From Rhodocyclaceae bacterium UBA1310 (lineage in GTDB: Bacteria; Pseudomonadota; Gammaproteobacteria; Burkholderiales; Rhodocyclaceae), in the NCBI GenBank assembly GCA_002307175.1, contig DBTS01000102.1, forward strand, positions 1-35,994: a stretch of DNA of 35,994 nt. Reading direction: 5' to 3'. Numbering within the stretch: the first letter of the stretch is position 1; every line of letters begins with the position of its first letter. The position numbers and the translations under genes were made by a program. The notes below the pieces were generated by a model that ran no database searches, was not told the origin of the DNA, and saw only the letters and a list, made by a program, of their open reading frames with translations. Positions 1 through 8,508 of the stretch are shown piece by piece.

Positions 1-69
1 AGAGACGGGCGTTTTACTTTGGGGCACGCTTCACAGGCTCACACATCGATCGTGCCGAGCTTCTCAAGA

Positions 70-213
70 GTAAGCGTCCGGGCAAGTCATCTATATCTTG
101 GGTAATTGAGCGTCGAGGATAGTGTCCACTTACAACGCGTAGTGGACACTTTGATGAACGAATACACTCTTCCCAAGCGCACCCGTCGGCATCACACAGA
201 GGATCTCAAGAAC
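70..213 (+). mobile_element. IS66-family left-end remnant
   Basis: A GTAAGCGTCCGGGC motif at 70-83 resembles the GTAAGCG start of IS66-family terminal inverted repeats. About 70 bp further in, an ATG at 154 opens a frame whose first ~20 residues (MNEYTLPKRTRR then HHTEDLK) resemble the N-terminus of the small IS66 TnpA protein, which typically has a KRTRRxHSxELK sequence. The similarity stops near 213 and the reading frame continues as unrelated sequence, so only the left tip is left. No right inverted repeat was found. A perfect 10-bp inverted repeat (121-130 and 141-150, AGTGTCCACT / AGTGGACACT) lies between the tip and the ATG. The family assignment is from memory of the consensus. Confidence 0.55.
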
Positions 214-290
214 ACCACAGGGGTTGCACGCCGGTGCAAGTTTGGCACGTCGGTGACGCCAGCAGCCACTATCCCATCGTTTTGTCAAAA

Positions 291-299
291 GGCTACAAT
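291..299 (+). promoter_or_regulatory. Putative -10 element GGCTACAAT
   Basis: GGCTACAAT lies 27 bp before the ATG at 326. The same nonamer occurs ahead of two other genes in this window (17359-17367 and 21377-21385). No good -35 is seen at 16-18 bp spacing, so this is a motif call only. Confidence 0.35.
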
Positions 300-325
300 T
301 CGCAGGTGTCCGGTGGATCTCTCCT

Positions 326-1480
326 ATGGACTTCGTAAGCCCCCCGAATTCCTCATTACTCAAGCTCACCATGCCTGTTTCCGACCATCAATCGCTTTCT
401 TCCGTGCTTATCGTGCCAAGTGTCACCCAACCCTTGAGCAAGGAGCAGAAGGCCTTCAACAGCCTGATCAAAAAAATCGAGTCACGTCGTGCTGCATTGC
501 TGGAGTGGGAAACCGCCTTGCCGGCGTTTCACCAGAAGTACGCCAGTGATCTGTTACCGCTGCAGCAACAGTGCCTTGATCTGCAGTGGCAGTTTGCCCA
601 GGCGCTGGATCTTGCCCATGCGGCAAAGGGGCTGACAAAGACCGAGAAACGCAAGGTGGCCGTGCTGATTACGGATATTGCCAGGGCTGTGCTGGAGCAG
701 CAGGAAAACGACGAACTCAAAGTCCTGTTCAACAAGTACAGCGAATGGGATTTTGATGAGGAGGAGGCTGAGCGTCTGGGGGGAATGAAGGCCATGCTCG
801 AGGATGTACTTGGCATGGAGCTGGGTGATGATGTTGATATGACTTCGCCGGAAGATGTGCTGCAGCGGATGGAAGCGCAGTTTATGGCGCAGCAGGAAGC
901 CCTGGGAGAAGCCCCTCCGCGCAAAAAAAATCGCCGCGAAGAAGTGCGCGAAGCCAAGCAGGTGGCTGAGGAAAAGCAGATGAGTCAGTCCATCCGCGAG
1001 GTCTATCGCAAGCTTGCCGGTGCGCTGCACCCCGACCGGGAACCTGATCCAGTGGAAAGGGCGCGCAAGACGGATTTGATGCAGCGAGTCAATCAGGCGT
1101 ACGAAAAGGGCAATCTGTTGCAGTTGCTGGAACTGCAGCTGGAACTCGAAAACATCAATCCGAACCACCTGGCAGAGATCGGCACCGAACGCCTCAAGCA
1201 CTACAGCAAGATACTGAAAGGGCAGTTGAGCGAACTGGATCTGGAAATCGAGAGTATCGAAGCGGAAATCATGATGGAGTTCAATCTGCCGCCAGTGGCC
1301 GCCCTGCGCCCCAAAAATCTCATGGTGATGTTGCAGCGGGATGTGCATATCTGCAAAGATCAGATTGCCGGATTGCAGGCGCAGATCGGGATGGCTGCAG
1401 ATCCCAAGCAGCTCAAGGTGTGGCTGAAAAATTACTCGGTAAACAGACCGACTTACGACGATTTCGATATGCCATTCTGA
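326..1480 (+). CDS. J-domain-like (DnaJ-type) protein, cytoplasmic
   Basis: A 384-residue, highly charged, mostly helical protein with no signal peptide or membrane segment. Its most telling part is a C-terminal J-domain-like segment: REVYRKLAGALHPDREPD followed by a helix containing MQRVNQAYEKG. The HPD tripeptide needed to stimulate Hsp70 ATPase sits at residues 235-237. The J segment is internal (about 220-270), flanked by long helical or coiled-coil stretches (30-120 and 280-330), unlike classical DnaJ, where it is N-terminal; no glycine-rich or zinc-finger domains are present. It is probably a specialised DnaK co-chaperone whose client is unknown. The ATG at 326 has a weak GGTGGA Shine-Dalgarno; the ATG at 371 is an alternative (369 residues). 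It is transcribed alone. Confidence 0.8.
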   Translation: MDFVSPPNSSLLKLTMPVSDHQSLSSVLIVPSVTQPLSKEQKAFNSLIKKIESRRAALLEWETALPAFHQKYASDLLPLQQQCLDLQWQFAQALDLAHAAKGLTKTEKRKVAVLITDIARAVLEQQENDELKVLFNKYSEWDFDEEEAERLGGMKAMLEDVLGMELGDDVDMTSPEDVLQRMEAQFMAQQEALGEAPPRKKNRREEVREAKQVAEEKQMSQSIREVYRKLAGALHPDREPDPVERARKTDLMQRVNQAYEKGNLLQLLELQLELENINPNHLAEIGTERLKHYSKILKGQLSELDLEIESIEAEIMMEFNLPPVAALRPKNLMVMLQRDVHICKDQIAGLQAQIGMAADPKQLKVWLKNYSVNRPTYDDFDMPF

Positions 1481-1590
1481 GGCTTCCCCGCCACCGGTCT
1501 CTCACCTGTGTTCAGGCGATACATGGCGAACTCCTGGCTGAGGGCGTACGATCAGAGAGACGTTTCCTTCTATCTCTTTGAAAGATCACC

Positions 1591-2286
1591 ATGCGCGCCC
1601 ACGTACTCATGCATGTCGATTTCGAAGGCCCGGGAAGCATGGCAACCTGGTTCGCCTCCCACGGGTACTCGCTGACCTGTACCCGCTTTTACGAAGACAT
1701 CCCTTCTCTGCCCGAACTCTCTGAGATCGACGTACTTGTGGTCATGGGTGGGCCGATGAGCGTGAATGATGAGGCAGAGTTTCCGTGGCTGACCGTTGAA
1801 AAGCATTTTGTGCGTGCCGCCATTCATGCCGGGAAACCCGTGCTGGGGGTGTGTCTGGGGGCGCAACTGATCGCCAGTGCATTGGGCGCGCGCGTATACC
1901 CGAATGCCCAGCGGGAAATCGGCTGGTTTCCGGTGAGGGCAACCGAAACCGCAGAAGATGAGGGCCTGTTTGCCTTCCCGGAGCAGATCGAAGTCTTTCA
2001 CTGGCATGGAGAAACATTTGACTTGCCGTCAGACGCTATTCTGCTCGCCAGCAGCAGCGCCTGTTGCAACCAGGCTTTCCAGTACGGAAGCAAGGTGATC
2101 GGCCTGCAGTTCCATCTCGAAACCACACAAGAATCAGCTAGGGCTATCGTCGATCATTGCCGCGAAGAGTTGGTGCCCGTCGCATATGTTCAGGATGAGG
2201 CGAGGATTCTGGCGCCTTTACGAGCACGCTACGAAGCAATCAATCTACTGATGGGCGACGTACTGGATTTCCTGACCGAGCAGTAA
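1591..2286 (+). CDS. Class I glutamine amidotransferase (GATase1-like)
   Basis: A 231-residue cytoplasmic protein of the stand-alone GMP-synthase-like glutamine amidotransferase family. The catalytic triad is visible: nucleophile Cys88 in GVCLGAQ, and His175 and Glu177 in QFHLE. The oxyanion region VVMGGPMSVND (50-60) and the HWHGETFDLP stretch (137-146) are typical. Such proteins hydrolyse glutamine or a glutamyl amide, but stand-alone members have varied or unknown acceptors, so the substrate cannot be named. The C-terminal ~45 residues are helical. No partner synthetase lies beside it. The Shine-Dalgarno is weak (GAAAGA), but the start is fixed by the family-typical first beta strand. Family certain, function open. 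Confidence 0.88.
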   Translation: MRAHVLMHVDFEGPGSMATWFASHGYSLTCTRFYEDIPSLPELSEIDVLVVMGGPMSVNDEAEFPWLTVEKHFVRAAIHAGKPVLGVCLGAQLIASALGARVYPNAQREIGWFPVRATETAEDEGLFAFPEQIEVFHWHGETFDLPSDAILLASSSACCNQAFQYGSKVIGLQFHLETTQESARAIVDHCREELVPVAYVQDEARILAPLRARYEAINLLMGDVLDFLTEQ

Positions 2287-2338
2287 AAACTCAGCCCGGA
2301 TTGGTGGTGAGATACTTTTCTCCCCTGATGCGCTGTGT

Positions 2339-2357
2339 AAAAACGACACCCAGTCGT
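2339..2357 (-). terminator. Possible weak terminator after tRNA-Thr
   Basis: On the minus strand ACGAC-tgggt-GTCGT (2357 to 2343) is followed by a run of five T. It lies about 95 nt beyond the tRNA 3' end. The stem is only 5 bp, so confidence is low. A run CCCCCTTTTT right after the tRNA (2450 to 2441) is an alternative release or processing point. Confidence 0.3.
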
Positions 2358-2451
2358 GTAAATGAGGATTTCGGGAACTGGCGGGCATGTGCCGACGGGG
2401 ATCCTGCAGCAGGATCGCGAGCAGCTTGCCTAGAGGACGGAAAAAGGGGGA

Positions 2452-2527
2452 TGGTGCCGCTTATCTGACTCGAACAGATGACCTACCGCTTACAAGGCGG
2501 TTGCTCTACCAACTGAGCTAAAGCGGC
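2452..2527 (-). tRNA. tRNA-Thr (anticodon TGT)
   Basis: The minus strand folds into a full 76-nt cloverleaf: acceptor GCCGCTT pairs with AAGCGGC, the D arm is GCTC...GAGC, the anticodon stem ACCGC/GCGGT encloses loop CTTGTAA with anticodon TGT, and the T arm is ATCTG-TTCGAGT-CAGAT. Discriminator A is followed by an encoded CCA. It decodes ACA threonine codons. Confidence 0.97.
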
Positions 2528-2591
2528 ATTCCGGGGGACATGTCGGATTGTATAGGTAAATTACAGTCCGTTCCCAAAGAACAGGCGCCGA

Positions 2592-2620
2592 ATTATAGCG
2601 TATCTGGCTGTTTCAACCAG
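2592..2620 (-). promoter_or_regulatory. Putative tRNA-Thr promoter
   Basis: A perfect TATAAT (2597 to 2592) lies about 65 bp upstream of the tRNA 5' end on the minus strand. CTGGTT at 2620 to 2615 stands 17 bp further upstream as a weak -35. It points away from the sensor kinase gene, so the region between is divergent. Confidence 0.5.
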
Positions 2621-2670
2621 CCCCCGCGTGTTATCTTCCGTCACTTATCGGATGGCCGGAGAGTTTACCT

Positions 2671-4212
2671 ATGCTGTCTGTGCAGCGTTCAGTCCCATTG
2701 CGCGTGCTGTTCATCGAAGATAATGGCGATGATGCGGTTCTGCTTGCCCGTCACCTGCGCAAAGAAGGGTATTTGCTCGAGAGCGAGCGAGTCTGCTCAC
2801 TTTCTGAATTGCAGGCTGCCCTCGCCGGGGGGAACTGGGATGTCGTGATTTCGGACTATTCCCTACCCGGGTTTTCTGCTTTTGAGGCACTCAACGCTGT
2901 CCAGAACTGGCGTGATGACGTGCCTTTTGTCGTGGTCTCCGGAATGCTTGATGAGGCCACCGCCTGCGCCATGATGCAGGCGGGTGCGCAGGATTACCTG
3001 TCGAAGGACAAGCTGGACCGGTTGGCCCCGGTGATCGAGCGCGAACGCCATGAATCACAGATCCGTCGCGAGCGGCGTGCGGCGCTGGAGGCTGTGCGTG
3101 CCAACGAGGAGCGTTTCCGCGCCCTGGCGGCAAACGTGCCGGGGCTGATTTTCCAGATGCAGGTCAGCGCTGCCGGGGATTTGCGTTTCCTGTATGTCTC
3201 GGAAGCCAGCCAGATGCTGCTGGGCATCAGTGCCGAAGATCTGTTACACCGCATAGACCCCTTGCTGGGGATGATCCTCGAGGAAGACCGGGGGGGCTTC
3301 CTGGCCGATCTGAAGCTTGCTGGCGAGCGCCAGGCGACGCTGAACTGGGAAGGCCGGGTGCACGTGCCGGGCGGAGACATGAAGTGGATCAACATCCGTT
3401 GCTCCCCGCGCCAGCTCACCCCTGAGCTGACGCTCTGGGAAGGCGTGATGTGGAACATCACGCAGAGCCGCCGTGCCGAGGCCGAGCTGCGCGATTCACG
3501 GGCCCAGCTTTCGGAGTTGTCGGAGCATCTGCAGCGAATCAAGGAAGACGAGCGTGATCGCATTGCCCGTGATATTCATGATGTACTGGGCGGTACACTG
3601 GTGGGCATCAAGATTTCGGTCAAGCTTCTTGCCGGCAAACTGGGCGACCAGGATGAGGTGCTGAAGAAGCGCGTGCGCGACATCGAATCCATGCTTGATG
3701 AAGCCATTACGACCGCCGGGCGGGTTGCACGCGAACTTCGTCCGGGGATTCTCAAGGAATTTGGTCTGGCCGCCGCTGTAGAAAGCTTTGCGGAAGACTA
3801 CACTCATCGTGCGGGCATTCCTTGCACGGTGCTGTGTGCCGACCATGATATCGAGACTGATGACGATACGGCCCTGGCGCTCTTCCGCACGTATCAGGAG
3901 GCACTGACCAATGTCACCAAGCATGCAGGGGCATCGTGTGTCGAGGTGCGCCTGATGCAGGAGTACGATGAAATCGTGCTGGAAATCAGCGATGACGGGA
4001 AAGGCATGAATCCTGCCGATCTGCGCAAGCCCAAATCGTTTGGTCTGCGTGGTATCCGGGAGCGCCTGAAGATGCTGGGTGGCACAATGGAGGTTTTGCC
4101 TCGTGAGCCGCATGGCACCACCATCGTGCTGCGCGCCCCCTTGGGTGGGCGGCGCCTGGAGCAGGAAAATGACACGGATAATGTATCAAATGATGAACAG
4201 GCGCGTGCCTGA
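2671..4212 (+). CDS. Soluble receiver-PAS-histidine kinase (HisKA_3 type)
   Basis: A 513-residue signalling kinase with an unusual order: N-terminal receiver domain, PAS domain, then a NarX-type kinase core. The receiver (about 10-125) has acidic residues in FIEDNGDD, phosphoacceptor Asp62 in ISDYSLPG and Lys112. A PAS-like fold follows a short coiled coil (about 145-265, ending WEGVMWNITQSRRAEAEL). The dimerisation/phosphotransfer helix carries phospho-His303 in ARDIHDVLGG. The HATPase_c domain has the N box ALTNVTKHAG, the G1 motif DDGKGM and the G2 motif GLRGIRERL. No transmembrane segment is seen, so it should sense an internal signal or take phosphate on its own receiver from another kinase. 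A GGAGAG Shine-Dalgarno precedes the ATG. The partner response regulator starts 14 bp downstream. Confidence 0.93.
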   Translation: MLSVQRSVPLRVLFIEDNGDDAVLLARHLRKEGYLLESERVCSLSELQAALAGGNWDVVISDYSLPGFSAFEALNAVQNWRDDVPFVVVSGMLDEATACAMMQAGAQDYLSKDKLDRLAPVIERERHESQIRRERRAALEAVRANEERFRALAANVPGLIFQMQVSAAGDLRFLYVSEASQMLLGISAEDLLHRIDPLLGMILEEDRGGFLADLKLAGERQATLNWEGRVHVPGGDMKWINIRCSPRQLTPELTLWEGVMWNITQSRRAEAELRDSRAQLSELSEHLQRIKEDERDRIARDIHDVLGGTLVGIKISVKLLAGKLGDQDEVLKKRVRDIESMLDEAITTAGRVARELRPGILKEFGLAAAVESFAEDYTHRAGIPCTVLCADHDIETDDDTALALFRTYQEALTNVTKHAGASCVEVRLMQEYDEIVLEISDDGKGMNPADLRKPKSFGLRGIRERLKMLGGTMEVLPREPHGTTIVLRAPLGGRRLEQENDTDNVSNDEQARA

Positions 4213-4226
4213 AGGGAATAGATGTC

Positions 4227-4868
4227 ATGACTGAAAAGATTCGCGTATTGATAGCAGATGACCATGCCATCATTCGCCAGGGACTCAAACAGATCCTGTC
4301 CGACACGGAGGACATGGAGGTCACTGGGGAGGCCGACGGGGGGATTCCCGCTGTCCAGCTGATTCGCGAACATCAATACGATGTGGTTCTCCTGGATGTG
4401 TCCATGCCGGATCGCAACGGGATCGATACCCTCAAACTGATCAAGAAGGAAGCGCCGAAGTTGCCGGTGCTGATCCTTTCCATGCACCCCGAAGAGCAGT
4501 ACGCTATCCGGGCGCTGCGTGCCGGCGCTGCCGGGTATCTGTCCAAGCAGGGAGCCCCTGAACAGTTGGTGACAGCGATTCGGCAGGTGGCGTCAGGCAA
4601 GAAATATGTCAGTGCGGCGGTGGCTGAAGAATTGGCGAATGCCATTGGCGAAGATCTGGAACGTCCGCCCCACGAAAAGCTTTCTGATCGCGAATATCAG
4701 ACCCTGTGCATGATTTCCTCGGGCAAGACGCTCACACAGATCGCCGAACAGCTCAATCTGAGTGTGAAGACGGTCAGTGTCTATCGTGCCCGCCTGCTTG
4801 AAAAGATGAAGTTGCGCAACAACGCCGAGCTGACCCATTACGGGCTCAAGCACGGGCTTGTGGAGTAA
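4227..4868 (+). CDS. NarL/FixJ-family response regulator
   Basis: A 213-residue two-domain regulator. The receiver (1-125) has acidic pocket Asp11/Asp12, phosphoacceptor Asp57 in LLDVSMPD, Ser85 and Lys107 in YLSKQG. A LuxR-type helix-turn-helix (about 148-209) includes LSDREYQTL, IAEQLNLSVKTVSVYR and LRNNAELTHY. It should bind DNA as a phosphorylated dimer. It lies 14 bp after the receiver-PAS-kinase gene, with AAGGGAA as Shine-Dalgarno, so the pair is almost surely a cognate two-component system in one operon. Targets are unknown; the diguanylate cyclase 142 bp downstream on the same strand is a candidate. Confidence 0.95.
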   Translation: MTEKIRVLIADDHAIIRQGLKQILSDTEDMEVTGEADGGIPAVQLIREHQYDVVLLDVSMPDRNGIDTLKLIKKEAPKLPVLILSMHPEEQYAIRALRAGAAGYLSKQGAPEQLVTAIRQVASGKKYVSAAVAEELANAIGEDLERPPHEKLSDREYQTLCMISSGKTLTQIAEQLNLSVKTVSVYRARLLEKMKLRNNAELTHYGLKHGLVE

Positions 4869-5010
4869 TCTCGGAAGAGTAATTGCGGAATAGGCACCGC
4901 AGACATTCTGTGCTCGACCTGAACCCCTGAGAATCCCGGGGGTAAGGGTACTGACGGAGAATATCGCTGGATCATGAAGTTTCGCAGTAACCAAAACGGG
5001 TGCCGTTCTT

Positions 5011-6786
5011 ATGGCTGAGCAAATTTCTCCTGCGGAAATTGCGCGTGAAGTTTTCAGGCGGCTGACATCCCAGCGGATTCAGCCGACGCCGGAGAATTTC
5101 AGCGAAATTTATTACCAGATTGCCGGCGTCACCCCCGAAGACCCCTTCCCCGAGCGGCATTTCAAACAGATCAGCGCGGCGCTTGCCCGCTCCACACCGG
5201 GCCAGCTCCGGCTCGCACGGCAGTTTGAGAATGTCTGTGCCGAGCACAACTGGAATGGCTTCAAGCAGGGGCTGCTGACCTTCCTTAACGAGCAGAATGC
5301 CGAGCCGCTTCCCTGGGCGGTGTTGATCCGCGATCTGGTGACCCAGCTGGAACGGCGCCAGGCCGGGATGAACAGCATCGTCAAGGCTGAGGCGCTGAAC
5401 CGGGTATTGGAGAGCAGCGGCGCAGATCCGGATGCCTTGTTCTCGCGGCTGCAGGGGCTGGTCAAGAGCTGGGGGCAGCTCTCCGGCGCCATGTCGGTGG
5501 AAGTTGACGCTGATGCTGCCGAGCCCACGGTGGAAGAGGCACAGGCTTTCGTGCAGCATGTTGCCCAGAATGTGCAGGCGCTCAAGGAAGCTCCCGAGGA
5601 ATGGCGTGCGCTGCTGGCCGATACGCTGGAAAACGCGACCAGCATGCTGCTGATCGACACTCCCGAACTGTCTGCCGAAGCTGCCGTATTGGCCCGCCTC
5701 CTACGCGACCCGGCAACCCTCGCCGCTGACGAGAGCTTTGCTGAGCGTTTGCGCCAGTTTGCGTACAAGGTGCAATGGGTGGCCCAGGATCAGAGCTATA
5801 TCCGTGGTGCCCTGCTGAATCTGCTGCGCCTCATCATCGAGAACATCGGTGAGCTGGTGATCGAAGACAAGTACCTGCAGGGACAGATGACGGTGCTCAT
5901 GGAACTGTTCTCCCGGCCGCTCGACAAGGGTGTGCTGGAGGAACTGGGTGAGCGCCTGCGTGACGTCATCTACAAGCAGGGCACTCTCAAACGCAGCCTG
6001 CAGGAAGCACAGAGCCATCTGCGCCAGATGCTTGCGCATTTTGTCCAGAGGCTTGGCGAACTGGCTGATTTCACCGGCAACTACCACCTCAAGGTCAGTG
6101 AGTTTGCCGATCAGATTGCCAGTGCCGGCAGTCTGCAGGAGCTTGCTGGCTACGTTGACGTGATCGTCGAGGAAACCAAGCGCGTTGAAAACAGCACGCG
6201 TCGCTCCCGTGAAGAGCTGGAAAATTTGCGCAGCACCGTGGATCAGGCCAACAAGGAGATCGCACGGCTGGAAGGCGAACTGGAGCAGGCCAGCGAACTC
6301 GTGCGGCACGATCCACTCACCGGTACCCTCAATCGCAAGGGGCTCGATGAGATGCTCGCGCGCGAGGTGGCCCGCATGCAACGGCGGGGGAGCCGTCTGT
6401 GCCTTGCGCTGCTGGACGTGGATGACTTCAAGAAACTCAACGATTCGCTGGGCCACCTCACCGGGGATGCGGCTCTCAAGCATCTGGCGATGGTGATCTG
6501 CGAGAACATCCGCCCCCAGGACTCCGCCGGCCGCTATGGTGGCGAAGAATTTCTGATCCTGTTACCGGATACCGAGCTGGAAGACGCGGCCATGGCGATG
6601 CGGCGCCTGCAGCGCGAACTGACCAAACGGATCTTCCTGCACGACAACCGCAAGGTGCTGATCACTTTCAGTGCCGGAGTCACCGAAGTGGTGACGGATG
6701 AGGATGTGCAGGGCGCAATTGATCGGGCAGACAAGGCCATGTACCAGGCCAAGCGTGCCGGCAAGAATCGCGTCGAGGCAGGCTGA
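5011..6786 (+). CDS. GGDEF diguanylate cyclase with long cytoplasmic N-terminus
   Basis: A 591-residue protein that should make cyclic di-GMP from two GTP. The C-terminal GGDEF domain (about 430-590) begins DPLTGTLNRKGL, has a G(G/E) signature GGEEF at 510-514 and an RxxD product-inhibition site RPQD at 501-504, exactly five residues before it, so it is predicted active and feedback-inhibited. Residues 1-390 are helical with no membrane segment; a start such as AREVFRRLTSQRIQPTPENF recurs in betaproteobacterial GGDEF proteins, but I cannot name a domain. A coiled coil (about 385-425) links the two halves, typical of signal-dependent dimerisation. It may be controlled by the two-component pair upstream. 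Its stop codon lies 2 bp from that of the convergent yggU-like gene. Confidence 0.93.
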   Translation: MAEQISPAEIAREVFRRLTSQRIQPTPENFSEIYYQIAGVTPEDPFPERHFKQISAALARSTPGQLRLARQFENVCAEHNWNGFKQGLLTFLNEQNAEPLPWAVLIRDLVTQLERRQAGMNSIVKAEALNRVLESSGADPDALFSRLQGLVKSWGQLSGAMSVEVDADAAEPTVEEAQAFVQHVAQNVQALKEAPEEWRALLADTLENATSMLLIDTPELSAEAAVLARLLRDPATLAADESFAERLRQFAYKVQWVAQDQSYIRGALLNLLRLIIENIGELVIEDKYLQGQMTVLMELFSRPLDKGVLEELGERLRDVIYKQGTLKRSLQEAQSHLRQMLAHFVQRLGELADFTGNYHLKVSEFADQIASAGSLQELAGYVDVIVEETKRVENSTRRSREELENLRSTVDQANKEIARLEGELEQASELVRHDPLTGTLNRKGLDEMLAREVARMQRRGSRLCLALLDVDDFKKLNDSLGHLTGDAALKHLAMVICENIRPQDSAGRYGGEEFLILLPDTELEDAAMAMRRLQRELTKRIFLHDNRKVLITFSAGVTEVVTDEDVQGAIDRADKAMYQAKRAGKNRVEAG

Positions 6787-6788
6787 TC

Positions 6789-7100
6789 TCAGCGGGCCTG
6801 TTCCACCAGGCGCTCGATTGCAGTGGCTTCGACCGCGCCGATCTTCAGGACTTTCTGTCGCGATGTCTGCCCGGACAGCAGGCTGACGGCACTTTTCGGC
6901 ACCCCCAGAAACTCTGCCAGAAACGCCTGCAGACAGGCGTTGGCCTTGCCATCCACCGGCGGCGCAGCCAGCCGGATCTTCACAGCATCGCCATGGCGAC
7001 CCGCAAATTCCGTGCGTTTGGCCCCCGGCTGGACGTGCACACAGACGACCACCGAGCCATCCGCAGCGATGCGGATGGCTTCGGTTGGGGTGCTGCTCAT
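6789..7100 (-). CDS. yggU: DUF167/YggU family protein
   Basis: A 103-residue protein of the DUF167 (YggU) family: core VHVQPGAKRTEF, then KIRLAAPPVDGKANACLQAF and SLLSGQTSRQKVL, covering the whole family length. The biochemical role is unknown. It is the last gene of the yggS-proC-yggT-yggU group; its ATG overlaps the yggT stop as ATGA, indicating translational coupling. The order matches that in many Gammaproteobacteria and Betaproteobacteria. Confidence 0.93.
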   Translation of the reverse strand: MSSTPTEAIRIAADGSVVVCVHVQPGAKRTEFAGRHGDAVKIRLAAPPVDGKANACLQAFLAEFLGVPKSAVSLLSGQTSRQKVLKIGAVEATAIERLVEQAR

Positions 7101-7648
7101 ATCCGCACGTAGTCCAGGCAGTACTGGATGATCTGCAACACCAGCAACAGGAGCAGGGGGGACAGATCAAATCCCCCTATCGGCGGCAGGATGCGCTGGA
7201 ACGGTCGCAGGAATGGGCGTGTGAACGCATTCAGCGACCCATAGTACGGCGAGTAGGGATTCACGAAGGAGAGGATCGCCGTCATGATGACGACCCAGGT
7301 CAGCATCATGATTGCAACCTTGATCAGCCCAAGTGTGCCCCCCAGCAGGGCGGCAATGCCAATCAGAGCCGGGTTCAGTCCCAGCGGGCTGCCCAGCCAT
7401 GCCAGTACGGCTGCCAGCAGCACCTGGATCACCCAGGCTGGCAGCAGCGAGCTCAGATCCAGCTTGCCGATTCCCGGAATGAAGCGTTGCAGCGGGGTCA
7501 CTGCCCAGTTGGTGGTTGCCAGGATGAACTGGCCGAGTGGGCTGACAAAAGAGATGCGCAGGAAGCGCATCACGGTACGTACCAGCAGCAAGGCTGTCAG
7601 CAGGCCAGCCGCCCACTGCAGGATGATTTGCAGAATTCCCAGCAACAT
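7097..7648 (-). CDS. yggT: YggT family integral membrane protein
   Basis: A 183-residue protein with two tandem YGGT modules, each with hydrophobic helices around a conserved segment (ISFVSPLGQFILATTNWAVT in the first, VNPYSPYYGSLNAFTRP in the second). About four or five membrane helices are predicted and it should sit in the inner membrane. The family has been linked to osmotic tolerance and to cell-division or chloroplast nucleoid functions in different organisms, without a settled mechanism. It lies 11 bp after proC and overlaps yggU by 4 bp, so it is part of one operon. Confidence 0.93.
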   Translation of the reverse strand: MLLGILQIILQWAAGLLTALLLVRTVMRFLRISFVSPLGQFILATTNWAVTPLQRFIPGIGKLDLSSLLPAWVIQVLLAAVLAWLGSPLGLNPALIGIAALLGGTLGLIKVAIMMLTWVVIMTAILSFVNPYSPYYGSLNAFTRPFLRPFQRILPPIGGFDLSPLLLLLVLQIIQYCLDYVRI

Positions 7649-7659
7649 ACACGGGCTCC

Positions 7660-8478
7660 TTAGTTAGAGTCACGTCCCAATTGATCGCCCAGCTCTGTGC
7701 TGCGGGCGGAGGCTGCAGCCAGTGCCTGCTGCATCAGATTCATGAAGTCGCCCCGGGCCAGCACATCGAGTGCCGCTGCCGTGGTACCGCCCTTGGATGT
7801 TACGCGTTCGCGCAGCACGGCGGGGCTTTCCGGGCTCTCAGCGGCCAGTGCGGCCGAGCCGACCAGGGTCTGGATGGCCAACTGGCGTGCAGTGTCGGCC
7901 GACAGACCGAGTGCTTCACCACCCGCCTGCAGCGCCTCGATGAAGTGGAAGACATAGGCCGGGCCACTGCCGGAGAGGGCCGTCACGGCATCGATCTGGC
8001 CTTCGTTTTCGAGCCAGACGCTCTTGCCGACAGCCCCGAGAATGCGTGCAGCCGCTTCGCGATGGCTTGCAGAAACGCCGGGGTTGGCGAACAGACCGGC
8101 CGTTCCTTGACCAATCAGTGCTGGCGTGTTTGGCATCACACGCACCATGTTGGCGTAGCCCCCCAGCCAGCGCGAGATATCGCCCAGGCGCAGGCCGGCA
8201 GCGATGCTGATCACCAGCTGCTGTCCGAGCTTCCCCGTGATGGGTGCCAAGGCTTCCCGCATCTGTTGCGGCTTGACTGCCAGCACCAGCACATCACAGT
8301 CCAGAAAGGCCGCATCGGGCGCTGCCAGTGTGCGCACGCCAAGATTTGCCTGCAGGCGTTCGCGTGCTGGCTCATACAGATCGACGACCTGAATGTCCGC
8401 AGCACCAAAGCCCTGTTTGAGCAGGCCGCCGATCAACGCGGAGGCCATGTTGCCGCCGCCAAGGAAAGAAATCTTCAT
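7660..8478 (-). CDS. proC: Pyrroline-5-carboxylate reductase
   Basis: A 272-residue enzyme for the last step of proline synthesis, the NAD(P)H-dependent reduction of 1-pyrroline-5-carboxylate. The Rossmann motif FLGGGNMASALIGGL lies at the N-terminus. The family signature occurs in the C-terminal part: TALSGSGPAYVFHFIEAL, then TVGSAALAAES-like text and RVTSKGGTTAAAL near the end. Length fits E. coli ProC (269). I chose the ATG at 8478, which begins directly with the Rossmann strand; an ATG at 8490 and a TTG at 8499 are in-frame alternatives without a clear Shine-Dalgarno. It follows yggS by about 30 bp. Confidence 0.96.
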   Translation of the reverse strand: MKISFLGGGNMASALIGGLLKQGFGAADIQVVDLYEPARERLQANLGVRTLAAPDAAFLDCDVLVLAVKPQQMREALAPITGKLGQQLVISIAAGLRLGDISRWLGGYANMVRVMPNTPALIGQGTAGLFANPGVSASHREAAARILGAVGKSVWLENEGQIDAVTALSGSGPAYVFHFIEALQAGGEALGLSADTARQLAIQTLVGSAALAAESPESPAVLRERVTSKGGTTAAALDVLARGDFMNLMQQALAAASARSTELGDQLGRDSN

Positions 8479-8508
8479 GGTGTTATCCATCTTAAGCAAT
8501 ACGCAAAA

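Noticed and set aside
106..549. A 147-residue frame at the window start
   Set aside because: Only its residues 17-36 look like a protein (IS66 TnpA tip); the rest runs through the start of the J-domain gene in another frame.
2400..2416. GATCCTGC-a-GCAGGATC palindrome beside tRNA-Thr
   Set aside because: A 1-nt loop cannot form a normal hairpin and there is no T-run; it could be a cruciform or chance.
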